Assembly (NCBI GenBank): GCA_947489445.1
Contig: CANLDN010000002.1
Coordinates: 317,501 to 381,500, forward strand
Direction: 5' to 3'
Source of the DNA: an uncultured Paracoccaceae bacterium
GTDB taxonomy: Bacteria > Pseudomonadota > Alphaproteobacteria > Rhodobacterales > Rhodobacteraceae
Length of the DNA stretch: 64,000 nucleotides
Part shown: piece after piece, positions 17,845-25,942 of the stretch
Position numbering within the stretch: the stretch's first letter is position 1
How the letters are laid out: each line of letters begins with the position of its first letter
Notes under the pieces: model-generated
What the model saw: only the letters and a program-made list of their open reading frames with translations
Databases searched by the model: none
What the model was told of the DNA's origin: nothing
Translations under genes and position numbers: made by a program

Positions 17845-18441
17845 AGGGGGTTTATGGCGTCTGGGTTGATCGATAACTTAGAGTGATGAATCATCACATA
17901 TCTTCCCAAAAACCTATCTGCCTATGAATAAAAATATTAGGCGCCATATCTATTTTGATAAAGCATATTAGGTTTTGACTCTAGTATATCTAATTATTTC
18001 TATCTCCAATAGAAGAATTTTTGGGGTAACGCTTAGTTACATCTGATTATTCAAGAAAGTATTGAACTGCGCAATTATACTTTAATAAGTAGCATATATT
18101 CAGCAGCGAGATCGATTGATTAATTGCGGCCTTATCGCGACATGCGAATAGAGTCTGGCTCATAGGCGAAAAGCAGCCGAAATTTGCCGACTCTGAGGGC
18201 CTTGCCGGATATTTGAGCTTGTCTTGAGGGTCGTCACACTTATGATCAGAATCAGCAAACTGGGTTGCTAAAAACAGTGAAGCGTTGGGGCTTGTTGGGA
18301 CAAGACCGGCTTTAAAGCTTTGCAAAACGACGTCTGAATCGCCTCTCCAATTTTTAGACGTCATACCATGGGGGAGTGGGTTTCTGTGCCGTTTGGCCTG
18401 CCGCTTCTCCAATAAAGCCAATGGTTTAGGAGGGGCATATA
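17845..18441. other. AT-rich intergenic stretch without a convincing gene
   Basis: About 600 bp between sctV and the next candidate gene. The first part (17880-18060) is strongly AT-rich. Short frames exist on both strands, but none has a ribosome-binding site or recognisable composition. No transposase remnant, RNA gene or GTAAG promoter pair was found here. Confidence 0.6.
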
Positions 18442-18723
18442 ATGAAGATTATGAAGTTCGCCAGCGGAAGCAGTCCGCTAAAAGGTCGTTTTCTTGCTTG
18501 GTTGCGTTTGGATAGGTTATGCATTCTGTTCGATTTAAGCGCACGGTCAAAAGGATGGCGATGCTGCCGCTTTTCGATCAATGATTGGATGCAAATAATT
18601 CGAAGATTGTTGGTGCCGAAAGATGTATTCCAGGGTATGCAATTCCGGTGGCTATGGGTCTGTAATTATGCTGTAGAGTTATTCGCTTCGTCCAAATTGA
18701 AATGTGGATCAAACCTGTCATGA
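18442..18723 (+). CDS. Possible small basic protein (93 residues) coupled to the histidine kinase gene
   Basis: AGGAGG stands ten bases before the ATG, and the stop overlaps the kinase start as ATGA (18720-18723), which favours a real, translationally coupled gene. The product is basic with many Trp, Arg, Leu and Cys residues and has no recognised domain. Its residue composition is atypical, so it may instead be a leader frame whose translation opens the kinase start. Confidence 0.35.
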   Translation: MKIMKFASGSSPLKGRFLAWLRLDRLCILFDLSARSKGWRCCRFSINDWMQIIRRLLVPKDVFQGMQFRWLWVCNYAVELFASSKLKCGSNLS

Positions 18724-19412
18724 GCGAGTTAATGACGGCACATGCCATGACTCTTGCTGGACGGAAATCCGGTCAATCGACATTAACAAGGAATTGGGAT
18801 GCAATTGTTGCGCACCAACTCAAAACGCCGCTATGTGTTTTGGACGCGCGATTGTCCATGTCGGATAGGGTTGATACAGAAGTTGTTCGCAGTGATCTTC
18901 GAAAGATAACTCGTTTGATTGATCAGCTGCAAACCTTTGCAACAGTCAGAAATGAGGATGCGACTAATAAGAAGCGATTTTTACTGGTACCACATGTTAG
19001 AAAGACATGTTTAAATCTTGTTCCACTTGCGTCAAAGAAGGAAATTGACCTGGTATTTCGAGATTTTTCCAACGCACGATATACGTTCGGCAACGAAGAT
19101 CTATTTGACGAAGTGTTGAGTAATATCATTGAGAACGCGATTAAGTATTCACCTGTAGGATCAGTGGTGAATATTATAGCCGCTGCCAATGGTTCGGTTT
19201 ATGTGATTGATAACGGACCTGGGATCAAGGATAGTGACAAAGATCATGTTTTTGATGCCTTTCGGCGTGGAACTACTGGTAACGCGACAAGCGGAACTGG
19301 CCTCGGTTTATTTCTATGTCGTGCTATTATGGAAAAACAGGGCGGTAGCGTCAACTTCCGTAATAGACGTCGCGGAGGTACAATATTTGATCTGCAGTTC
19401 CCGGTAGCGTAG
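18720..19412 (+). CDS. Soluble histidine kinase
   Basis: The ATG at 18720 overlaps the previous stop as ATGA and was preferred over 18702, which lacks a ribosome-binding site. The 230-residue protein is little more than a transmitter: H-box IVAHQLKTPL with the phosphoacceptor His at 32, N-box NIIENAIKYSP, G1 VIDNGPGI, F-box and G2 GTGLGLFLC. No membrane helix or sensory domain is present, so the input must be cytosolic or come through a partner. The island's only response regulator (31033-31719) is the natural candidate partner, but the pairing is inferred. Confidence 0.8.
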   Translation: MSELMTAHAMTLAGRKSGQSTLTRNWDAIVAHQLKTPLCVLDARLSMSDRVDTEVVRSDLRKITRLIDQLQTFATVRNEDATNKKRFLLVPHVRKTCLNLVPLASKKEIDLVFRDFSNARYTFGNEDLFDEVLSNIIENAIKYSPVGSVVNIIAAANGSVYVIDNGPGIKDSDKDHVFDAFRRGTTGNATSGTGLGLFLCRAIMEKQGGSVNFRNRRRGGTIFDLQFPVA

Positions 19413-19568
19413 AGTTGGGGGCTGCAAAGACGGTTCTATCAAGTTTGCATAGACTTACCCTGTGGTGACATATCCTTACATTCTCTCGGACCTTAAGGTC
19501 CGGGTTGATGTGTAACACTGGGTTTTGCCTATGACAGATTGCGTCATGGGGTCACTAGCTATCCTGTA
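19413..19568. other. Intergenic region with a perfect 16-bp palindrome
   Basis: CGGACCTTAAGGTCCG at 19487-19502 is a perfect 16-bp palindrome with CTTAAG at its centre. It lacks a following T-run. It could be a hairpin ending the kinase transcript or a dimeric regulator site about 80 bp upstream of the GTAAG promoter of the sctC1 operon. Confidence 0.5.
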
Positions 19569-19600
19569 GTCAGATTTCGGTAAGGCGGTCGCGCTACTTA
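19569..19600 (+). promoter_or_regulatory. Predicted regulon promoter of the 19652-sctC1 operon
   Basis: GTCAG (19569-19573), a 6-bp gap, GTAAG (19580-19584), 10 bp, then TACTTA (19595-19600). Spacing is identical to the clear promoters at sctI and the sctK operon, although the first repeat has one mismatch. The predicted start of transcription lies roughly 45-50 bp before the first gene. Confidence 0.5.
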
Positions 19601-19651
19601 TTTTTCATTATCGTTCAAAATAAGTCACGTAAGCCGTTTAGGAACTGAGCA

Positions 19652-19867
19652 ATGATAGGTGATGTTTTACGTTCGCTCCTCAATGATCGCGAGGTTCAGT
19701 CGGGTGGGCTTGATAGTCCAAAGTTTGATCCGGCTGATCCGAAATTGAAGGCGAAAGCCAGCAAGGTTGCCAAGCCTGCGAAGCCCCGCATTAAACGAAA
19801 AGACTTCCGTAAGGTCACAAGCGCTGAACGCAGGCCGCATGACGGATCGTCGGAGGATGGAAAGTGA
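19652..19867 (+). CDS. Small basic protein (71 residues) preceding sctC1
   Basis: Begins MIGDVLRSLLNDREVQSGG, followed by a Lys/Ala/Pro-rich tail (SKVAKPAKPRIKRKDFRK). It has no signal peptide or membrane helix. The stop overlaps the GTG start of the next gene as GTGA, so the two are coupled. No family is recognised. Its position suggests a T3SS accessory such as a chaperone or pilotin-related factor, without direct evidence. Confidence 0.5.
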   Translation: MIGDVLRSLLNDREVQSGGLDSPKFDPADPKLKAKASKVAKPAKPRIKRKDFRKVTSAERRPHDGSSEDGK

Positions 19868-20547
19868 AGATGAACAGTATCAAAGCATGCCTTTTGGTGC
19901 CGTTGGTATGGTTGGCAGATCCGGGTTTTGCTAACCGCGATGCACCTAGCCTTGATGATGACAGGCGATATCAGTTTGCGGTATTTTCTCAGGATCTGCC
20001 TTCGGTTCTGCAGGAGTTTGGGGCCAGTCTTGGTGTTCCCATGACGATCAATGATGACGTGAGCGGGAAAGTAAGCAACCTGTACGAAGAGTTAAGCCCG
20101 CGACAGTTTTTGGACAGGGTGTCGAGCACGCATGGATTGGCGTGGTATTTCGATGGTAACTCGATTCATATTACGCCTGTGGCCGACAACAGATCGCTTA
20201 TGGTGAACTTCTCCAGTGTTTCTGCTGATGAGCTTAATACGGCGCTCGAAGAAATTGGAGCTGCCGACAACCGTTTCCAACTTCAAACGACGGGAACCGA
20301 GAATATTGGCATCGTTACGGGGCCGCCGCGCTTTATCGAGGTGGTCGAGGCTGCATTTGCGATACTGGAGCAAAGCAAGACGCCGCCAGTTTCGGCCGCC
20401 ACGGTTTCAACAAATACAGCGCCCAAAAGCATTCGCATCATTCGTGCTGAAGGCACGCAAATCTGGCGTAGCGATAATGTAGTATCACTTGCCGAGCCCG
20501 ACGAGGAGCCTGCACCCATTGAGCGTGATGGGGTCGACGCGAATTAG
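19864..20547 (+). CDS. sctC1: Secretin N-terminal domain protein, split-secretin type SctC1 (RhcC1-like)
   Basis: The coupled GTG at 19864 gives 227 residues; an ATG at 19870 is an alternative. A signal peptide ends near DPGFA. Then follow an N0 domain (YQFAVFSQDLPSVLQEFGASL, with HGLAWYFDGNSIHI, classic for YscC/HrcC) and an N1 domain (about 105-165). The protein stops before the N3 and beta-barrel secretin core. Rhizobial T3SSs encode the secretin in two pieces, RhcC1 with the N-domains and RhcC2 with the channel. This gene matches the C1 piece. No channel piece is present anywhere in the window. Confidence 0.75.
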   Translation: MKMNSIKACLLVPLVWLADPGFANRDAPSLDDDRRYQFAVFSQDLPSVLQEFGASLGVPMTINDDVSGKVSNLYEELSPRQFLDRVSSTHGLAWYFDGNSIHITPVADNRSLMVNFSSVSADELNTALEEIGAADNRFQLQTTGTENIGIVTGPPRFIEVVEAAFAILEQSKTPPVSAATVSTNTAPKSIRIIRAEGTQIWRSDNVVSLAEPDEEPAPIERDGVDAN

Positions 20548-20564
20548 GAAAGATCTTTGAGGGG

Positions 20565-20596
20565 GTAATGCAGCCGTAAGTTACGCCTGCGAACCT
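20565..20596 (+). promoter_or_regulatory. Predicted regulon promoter of the 20622 gene
   Basis: GTAAT (20565-20569) and GTAAG (20576-20580) are spaced 11 bp apart, followed 10 bp later by GAACCT at 20591-20596, close to the TAACCT at the sctI promoter. The first repeat and the -10 each carry one difference from the clear examples. Confidence 0.45.
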
Positions 20597-20621
20597 AGCG
20601 GAGTAAGTAAGGAGAAGCGAC

Positions 20622-21626
20622 ATGGGTCTTTTTAGTAGTATAGGGGATATATTATCGACGCCGACGAAGTTATTCGAGGGCGATTTTGATGGCCTCCTCA
20701 CCGCTCCGTTCGAGACGGCGATAGACTTTGACTTCATACCCTTTGTGGAGTTTGATCTTGGCGATCTTGCTAGTGAAATTGATAACTTCCTTGACGCAAA
20801 CCCTTGGTTGAAGGGCGTTATTGTGGCTGCTGGCTTTGCGGCGGGTGGGGTCGGCGGCTTGGTCGCCGCAGCTGCCATCGCCGCAACTGACACGATTAGT
20901 GAGGTCAATGAAGGCACGTTTGACATTGGTGATCTGGGTCGCGGTGCGGTGGAATTTGGTTCGCTATATGCCGGCGGCGCGTTGGCCGCGGGTGCAGGTA
21001 GCATGGCGTTGAATACGACCCTAGGTCAGGTCCAGGCGGGAACGCAGATTTTGGCCAAAACGGGTGTGTTGGGTGATGCAGGGAAATACTTCGCCGTCGC
21101 CGGTTCATTGGCCGCTGCAGATTGGGGGTCATTACCATCAAGCATCAGCAATGCGGCCAATGCATTGCGGAGTACTGGCGAACTGGGTGAGGATGGCGAT
21201 AACGTCATGAGTGCGCTGATCGCGGCATCCAGCGGCGACTATGGCTCATTGCAAACAGCTGTCGCGTCAGGTGCGCAGGCATTGCGTGCGGCGAATATCG
21301 ACAAAGATGTAAATAAGGTCCTCGACGTCGCATCAACCGTGTCTAGCGGTAACTATGATAATGCAGCGAATGTCGTGAACACTGTGCAAGCAGTTGTTGA
21401 TGATCTGGACGTCCTGAGTGCAGAAGAGGAGGCGTATCTTCGCACGGGTGGGCAATTGATCCGCAGCGGTATCAATAATGATACCTCTGGGTTGATTAGC
21501 GGGTCGGCCGCCGCTTTGAACCAGGTTGGTGTGCCGCGAGCATACACAGGTGCTGCCCAGACTGGTGCGCAATTGCTTTTGGACAAGAGCGGCTCAGATG
21601 CAATTCGAGATTTAAAGAATCTCTGA
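20622..21626 (+). CDS. Hydrophobic-segment protein with tandem repeats, putative translocator or secreted protein
   Basis: AAGGAGAAG lies just before the start. The 334-residue product has no signal peptide. An amphipathic N-terminus (MGLFSSIGDILSTPTKLF) precedes a long Gly/Ala hydrophobic stretch (63-90) and a second weaker one (114-130), as expected of a membrane-inserting translocator. Residues about 149-302 are four repeats of roughly 38 residues, best seen as SSGDYGSLQTAVASGAQALR and SSGNYDNAANVVNTVQAVV. It lies between sctC1 and sctI and has its own predicted promoter and terminator. No family is recognised. The translocator idea is inference from position and hydrophobicity. Confidence 0.55.
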   Translation: MGLFSSIGDILSTPTKLFEGDFDGLLTAPFETAIDFDFIPFVEFDLGDLASEIDNFLDANPWLKGVIVAAGFAAGGVGGLVAAAAIAATDTISEVNEGTFDIGDLGRGAVEFGSLYAGGALAAGAGSMALNTTLGQVQAGTQILAKTGVLGDAGKYFAVAGSLAAADWGSLPSSISNAANALRSTGELGEDGDNVMSALIAASSGDYGSLQTAVASGAQALRAANIDKDVNKVLDVASTVSSGNYDNAANVVNTVQAVVDDLDVLSAEEEAYLRTGGQLIRSGINNDTSGLISGSAAALNQVGVPRAYTGAAQTGAQLLLDKSGSDAIRDLKNL

Positions 21627-21649
21627 CGTCCTGTTTGATAAGTTCTGAC

Positions 21650-21687
21650 AAAAGCAGCTCAATATTTATGGGCTGCTTTTCTTTTGT
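21650..21687 (+). terminator. Rho-independent terminator
   Basis: AAAAGCAGC (21650-21658) pairs with GCTGCTTTT (21672-21680), with a short AT-rich loop and a following CTTTTGT. It isolates the repeat-protein gene from the sctI operon. Confidence 0.8.
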
Positions 21688-21774
21688 AGTCGACGGCTGC
21701 AACAGCTGCTCCACATAATACCATGTTATTGCCTCGATTTAGACAAATAGATTGAATCCGAAATTTTTCGAATC

Positions 21775-21829
21775 GTAAGGTTCAGGTAAGCGCCACCTCA
21801 TAACCTTTATGAAAGTCCACCATGACTTC
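21775..21829 (+). promoter_or_regulatory. Predicted regulon promoter and conserved leader box of the sctI-U operon
   Basis: GTAAG repeats at 21775-21779 and 21786-21790 (11-bp period) are followed after 10 bp by TAACCT (21801-21806). About where transcription should begin lies AAGTCCACCATGACTTC (21813-21829), an inverted repeat AAGTC-N6-GACTT. Both blocks recur with identical spacing at 32718-32772. The ribosome-binding site GAGGT and the sctI ATG follow. Confidence 0.65.
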
Positions 21830-21847
21830 AGAAAATTAGAGGTAATT

Positions 21848-22318
21848 ATGGCTGCTTTAGAAGCAAATCCAGGCATTGGTGCTATTCCAATGCTTGTACG
21901 TGACGAAGGCGTGGCATCAGGTTCGCTTGGAGAGGCCGGATCTGATGCCATGACTTCGTCGCCCGTTGTTACCGATCCGACTGTATTGTCGCCGACCCAA
22001 GAAGCGGAGCGTACGACATTCGAAAACTTTGTCGACCACGTTGAAAAACGCACAGGTTTTGAGTTGGAGTACAAAGAAAGCTCCCTTGAGTCCGCGCCGG
22101 GTGTCGCGATCCTTGGTTCTGGACCCGACGGTCCAGGCTCATCTTTTCAGGATGTGGGTACCAATACGTCCGCCAGCCTGGTGTCTCCTGATAGCGCGCT
22201 TGGCGAAGTGATGAAGAACTACCATCGAGCCGCCAATCATGCCGTTGAAATGCATTTGATCGCCAACGCAGGGTCAAGCATGACCACGGCGATGAACAAA
22301 CTGACGTCGCAGCACTGA
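21848..22318 (+). CDS. sctI: T3SS inner-rod protein SctI (YscI-like)
   Basis: The start at 21848 follows GAGGTAATT; an upstream in-frame ATG at 21809 overlaps the conserved leader and is rejected. The 156-residue protein has a polar N-terminal half and a helical C-terminus ending HLIANAGSSMTTAMNKLTSQ, the place where rod proteins keep their assembly helix. It overlaps sctJ by one base (TGATG), matching the usual sctI-sctJ order. Sequence similarity to known SctI is weak, so the call rests mainly on synteny and C-terminal character. Confidence 0.6.
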   Translation: MAALEANPGIGAIPMLVRDEGVASGSLGEAGSDAMTSSPVVTDPTVLSPTQEAERTTFENFVDHVEKRTGFELEYKESSLESAPGVAILGSGPDGPGSSFQDVGTNTSASLVSPDSALGEVMKNYHRAANHAVEMHLIANAGSSMTTAMNKLTSQH

Positions 22319-23091
22319 TGTTTATTAAACGCATAAGGTTCGCTGGGCTGATCCTTGTCTTGTCCAGCTTAATGTTGACATCGGGGTGCAAGACAGAGCT
22401 GTACTCTGGTCTGACCGAAAGGGAGGCAAACGAAATCATCGCCGTATTGCGGTTGAACAACATTTCAGCAGATCGGGCATTCGCAAAATCGGGTGAGGTC
22501 ACCGTCCGGGTCGAAGACAGCCAGTTTCCGATGGCGGTCGAATTGCTGAAGGTCGAGGGGTATCCAAAGCATAATTATGCCAACCTCGGACAAGTATTCG
22601 AGGGCAATGGTTTTGTGACTTCACAAACGGAAGAACGGGCACGGTTCATATTTGCGATGAGCGAAGAACTGTCACAGACGATTTCCGAGATAGATGGGAT
22701 ATTGTCGGCGCGCACACATGTCGTGCTGCCGACCGCGGATCCGTTGTCTCGCAACAGTTCACCCTCATCCGCGTCCGTCGTGATACGGCACGCCGCCACG
22801 ACCGAGGCCAACAATTTGCTGCCTCAGATAAAAATGATGGTCGCAAACAGCATTGAAGGTTTGACCTACGATAATGTGTCCGTCGTCTTCATACCCGTTG
22901 AAATGCGTCGGGTGGCGGCTAATCCGGCGTTGCCAATGATCGCTCCGCAAACCGCGAGTACAATGTCCGTATTCTGGGTTGGCGGCGTGTTGATTGGTTT
23001 GGCTTTGCTTGGATTTGGCGCAGTTGGTTTCTTATTGAACCGGTCTGCCGGCAAACGCCGGAGCAAGGTTGTCTTCAACAAGGTGGTTTAG
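22318..23091 (+). CDS. sctJ: T3SS inner-ring lipoprotein SctJ (YscJ family)
   Basis: This 257-residue lipoprotein has a signal peptide with lipobox LTSGC (Cys 24). It then carries the two ring-building motifs of the YscJ/PrgK family (ELYSGLTEREANEIIAVL and the domain around NLLPQIKMMVANSIEGLTYDNVSV). A C-terminal transmembrane helix near 220-245 is present. A lipidated N-terminus with a single C-terminal anchor distinguishes it from flagellar FliF. It builds the inner-membrane ring with SctD. Confidence 0.93.
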   Translation: MFIKRIRFAGLILVLSSLMLTSGCKTELYSGLTEREANEIIAVLRLNNISADRAFAKSGEVTVRVEDSQFPMAVELLKVEGYPKHNYANLGQVFEGNGFVTSQTEERARFIFAMSEELSQTISEIDGILSARTHVVLPTADPLSRNSSPSSASVVIRHAATTEANNLLPQIKMMVANSIEGLTYDNVSVVFIPVEMRRVAANPALPMIAPQTASTMSVFWVGGVLIGLALLGFGAVGFLLNRSAGKRRSKVVFNKVV

Positions 23092-23184
23092 GTGATGTTG
23101 GTTGCTCATCAGGATCGACCGACAATTCAACACCGTAATACTTGATCAGGAAAAGCGCGCTTGAAGGCGTGAGGGAGGTTTGCG

Positions 23185-23799
23185 TTGCGGCATCACGAAT
23201 TTGATAACCTTGATCGAAAGTCGATCAGCAACCTCGCACCGGCTATTTTGAAAGCCGCTGACGTAGGCATCTTCACCTCTGCGGATGATATTCTTGCAGA
23301 CGCCAAAAGCCGGCGCACGAGATGGTCTGATGCTGCTGCCACGCATTTTCTGAAGTCCAAGAAAAAAGGTTACAAAGATGGTTTCGAAGAAGGCCTGCAA
23401 AAGGCCTTGGTCGGGTTTGTTGAAGTCAAGACAGCGCGGGACAACGTCCTCACACAAGTGACTGAGCAAGTGGAATGTCTCGTTTCTGACGTTCTAAAAC
23501 GTTTTTTTGGGGTTGTCCCTCGTCCCCAGCTTCTGGCCTTGGCGACCCAACAGGCGCTGCACCAGTTAGATGCTTTGGCAACGCCACGGTTGATCGCCAA
23601 CAGCCGAACCAAAGACGAACTTGAACCGCGCTTTGCTGATTTGGATATACCCTTCCCATTGGAAGTCGATGACCAATGCCCTGATGACGAAGTGTGCCTT
23701 GTCAGTGAGAATGGTCGCGTCCACATTTCTCTCGAAGATCACCTTAAGACCGTCGAAGATGCGTTGGGCTTGATATCGAAGGAGCACACAGATGGTTGA
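23185..23799 (+). CDS. sctL: T3SS stator protein SctL (YscL/FliH family)
   Basis: The TTG at 23185 follows GAGGGAGG and starts a 204-residue soluble protein. An N-terminal region leads into a helical stretch with FliH-type spacing (KKKGYKDGFEEGLQKALVGF), then a V/FliH-like C-terminal domain (QHTCSVTC-free, with DVLKRFFGVVPRPQLLALA). SctL links the ATPase SctN to the SctQ pods and restrains ATP hydrolysis. It overlaps sctN by 8 nt, matching the conserved sctL-sctN order. Confidence 0.8.
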   Translation: MRHHEFDNLDRKSISNLAPAILKAADVGIFTSADDILADAKSRRTRWSDAAATHFLKSKKKGYKDGFEEGLQKALVGFVEVKTARDNVLTQVTEQVECLVSDVLKRFFGVVPRPQLLALATQQALHQLDALATPRLIANSRTKDELEPRFADLDIPFPLEVDDQCPDDEVCLVSENGRVHISLEDHLKTVEDALGLISKEHTDG

Positions 23800-25117
23800 T
23801 GTGCTTGGATCAAGGCTGAACGCTACTGCGGCAAGGCTGGCCGAAGCCAGCGTGTATGCGCCCACTGGAAGTCTGGTTGAGGTGCACTCTGGTTTGGCGA
23901 TAGCTGACATGCCGACAGCCAAGATTGGACAGATATGTAGCATAAAAGATCCGACTTCGGGATACGCAGTTGAAGCCGAGGTCATTGGTTTCAAGAACGA
24001 ACGCACACTCTTGGCGCCGATCGGCGAACTGCGTGGCATGTCATTGACAGCCAAGGTTCAACCTTTGGCCCACGAGAAACTTGTAGCTGTAGGCGACCAG
24101 CTTTTGGGACGCGTTGTAGATGCGAGCATCATGCCGATCGACGGAAAAGGGCCGTTGCTTGGTAAAAAAGAGAAGGTCTCTCTTTATCGGTCGCCTCCCC
24201 AAGCGATGACACGCCGTATGATCGACGAGCCATTCGAAGTCGGGATACGGGCCATCGATGGTTTGCTGACCTGTGGTAAAGGTCAGCGTGTTGGCATCTT
24301 TGGTGAGCCAGGTTGTGGTAAGTCGACACTGCTCGCTTCATTGGTCAAGGGTTGCCAGGCCGACGTCTGCGTTGTTGGCCTGATTGGCGAACGGGGTCGC
24401 GAGGTTCGTGAATTCGTCGAGGACACATTGGGCGAGCAAGCGATGAAACGCAGTGTTTTGGTCGTTTCCACGTCCGACCGACCAGCCGTGGAGCGCGCGG
24501 CAGCTGCACTGTCGGCCACTGCCGTCGCGGAGTATTTTCGAGATCAGGGCAAAAGTGTCTTGCTGGTGGTCGACAGTATCACAAGATTTGCCCGGGCCTT
24601 GCGCGACATCGGATTGGCCGCCGGTGAAATCCCGACGCGGCGTGGCTTTCCAAGTTCGGTCTTTTCCAAACTCCCAAGCCTTCTGGAGCGTGCCGGGCAG
24701 GGTGAAAAAGGTTCGATAACCGCATTCTATACCGTGCTGGTCGAAGGTGATGGGACGGGCGACCCAATCGCAGAAGAGGTCAGAAGTATCCTTGACGGCC
24801 ACATCGTCTTGTCGGCAGATCTGGCGGCGACGAACCATTATCCCGCCATCGATGTCCTCAAAAGCAAAAGCAGAGTTATGGGCGCGGTGACCGATGCCGC
24901 GCATCGCGACATGTCGGCTGAGTTTATGAACATGCTGGCAAAATTCAACGATGTGGAATTCCTGGTTCAGGTTGGTGAATATCAGGAAGGCAGCGACGCG
25001 CTTGCCGACAAATCAATCGCCGCATCCGACGCCATGCGTCATTTTTTACGCCAGAAGTCCGATGAATTCGACAGTCGTCTGCAGGCAATCGCATCCCTTA
25101 CCGAGACTGTACAATGA
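23792..25117 (+). CDS. sctN: T3SS ATPase SctN (YscN/FliI family)
   Basis: This 441-residue hexameric ATPase strips chaperones and unfolds substrates at the export gate. Walker A is GEPGCGKST (171-179). Walker B and the following segment read VLLVVDSITRFARALRDIG, and the family's GEIPTRRGFPSSVF loop is intact. The length matches YscN and FliI (about 440). It clusters by context with sctL, R, S, T and U rather than with flagellar genes. Confidence 0.95.
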   Translation: MVDVLGSRLNATAARLAEASVYAPTGSLVEVHSGLAIADMPTAKIGQICSIKDPTSGYAVEAEVIGFKNERTLLAPIGELRGMSLTAKVQPLAHEKLVAVGDQLLGRVVDASIMPIDGKGPLLGKKEKVSLYRSPPQAMTRRMIDEPFEVGIRAIDGLLTCGKGQRVGIFGEPGCGKSTLLASLVKGCQADVCVVGLIGERGREVREFVEDTLGEQAMKRSVLVVSTSDRPAVERAAAALSATAVAEYFRDQGKSVLLVVDSITRFARALRDIGLAAGEIPTRRGFPSSVFSKLPSLLERAGQGEKGSITAFYTVLVEGDGTGDPIAEEVRSILDGHIVLSADLAATNHYPAIDVLKSKSRVMGAVTDAAHRDMSAEFMNMLAKFNDVEFLVQVGEYQEGSDALADKSIAASDAMRHFLRQKSDEFDSRLQAIASLTETVQ

Positions 25118-25266
25118 TAACGGCAGAGGCAACAAAGACGTTTGTCCGCGGATACAGGTCAGATGCTGCAGATTTGACAAAAGTTGCGCGTCTCAGCCCA
25201 AGAGACCCGAACGGCAGCCGCTTGGTCAACGCGCATTTCGGATCAATCCGGACAACTGGTTTTTAA
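25114..25266 (+). CDS. Possible 50-residue protein between sctN and sctR
   Basis: The ATG overlaps the sctN stop as ATGA (25114-25117). The frame is open for 50 codons and reads MITAEATKTFVRGYRSDAAD, with a Ser/Arg-rich end. In other T3SSs this slot holds sctO and sctP, but a recognisable SctO-like gene lies elsewhere here (34238). It may be a truncated relic of such a gene, a tiny coupled protein, or a spacer. Confidence 0.4.
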   Translation: MITAEATKTFVRGYRSDAADLTKVARLSPRDPNGSRLVNAHFGSIRTTGF

Positions 25267-25276
25267 GGCGTTCTAG

Positions 25277-25939
25277 ATGATTGATAACACATCAAATATC
25301 ACGTTTATTCTCGGTCTTACCATGGGGATGGGACTTTTGGTCCTGCTAGTTGTTACCACAACGTCATTCATAAAGGTGGCTGTGGTCTTATTCATTGTTC
25401 GAAATGCACTTGGGATCCAACAGGCCCCCCCGAACATCGTTCTGTACACTATCGCGTTAGCCTTAACTGCGTTTGTTGCAGCCCCCGTATTTTCTGAAAT
25501 CAACCATCATGTGTTCATACAGCAGACCACACCGTCAAATTTTGATGAGTGGGTTGCCGCATTTGAGCGTGCAAGAGAACCCGTGAAGGAGTTCCTCATT
25601 CGTTTTACAAATGCGGAGCAGAGAGAGTTCTTCGTTCTTGCAAGTAAGCAGGTTTGGCCTGAGGACACAGTCATCGCCTATGGAAGCACAGACCTGAGTG
25701 TTCTTATTCCTTCTTTCCTAGTAATGGAATTGCAGCGGGCGTTTGAGATTGGACTGCTTCTTTATCTACCGATGATCGTTGTGGATCTGGTTGTAACCAC
25801 AGTTCTGATGGCCATGGGCATGTCGATGGTGACACCAACTATTATTGCCACTCCCATGAAACTTTTCTTGTTCGTGTCGATAGACGGTTGGACCCGGTTG
25901 ATCGAAGGGTTGATCATGACCTACTCCGTGGGAGGATAA
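25277..25939 (+). CDS. sctR: T3SS export apparatus protein SctR (YscR/FliP family)
   Basis: This 220-residue membrane protein has an N-terminal helix pair (VTTTSFIKVAVVLFIVRNALG, the conserved FliP/YscR signature) and the second signature near FLVMELQRAFEIGLLLYLPM. Five SctR subunits form the core of the export-channel helical assembly with SctS and SctT. It is 3 bp from sctS. Confidence 0.95.
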   Translation: MIDNTSNITFILGLTMGMGLLVLLVVTTTSFIKVAVVLFIVRNALGIQQAPPNIVLYTIALALTAFVAAPVFSEINHHVFIQQTTPSNFDEWVAAFERAREPVKEFLIRFTNAEQREFFVLASKQVWPEDTVIAYGSTDLSVLIPSFLVMELQRAFEIGLLLYLPMIVVDLVVTTVLMAMGMSMVTPTIIATPMKLFLFVSIDGWTRLIEGLIMTYSVGG

Positions 25940-25942
25940 GCA

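Noticed and set aside
18047..18421. A minus-strand 124-codon frame downstream of sctV
   Set aside because: No ribosome-binding site, no domain and an average composition. It overlaps AT-rich DNA without codon signal.
21822..21839. A five-codon leader peptide (MTSEN) in the conserved box before sctI
   Set aside because: In the second copy at 32756 the same ATG reads into a long unrelated frame, and in the 48571 leader the ATG is lost, so the peptide is not conserved. The inverted repeat is the better explanation.
23791..24054. Long minus-strand frames opposite sctL and sctN (for example 23566-24054, 24338-24904)
   Set aside because: Antisense to highly conserved genes and without recognisable motifs.
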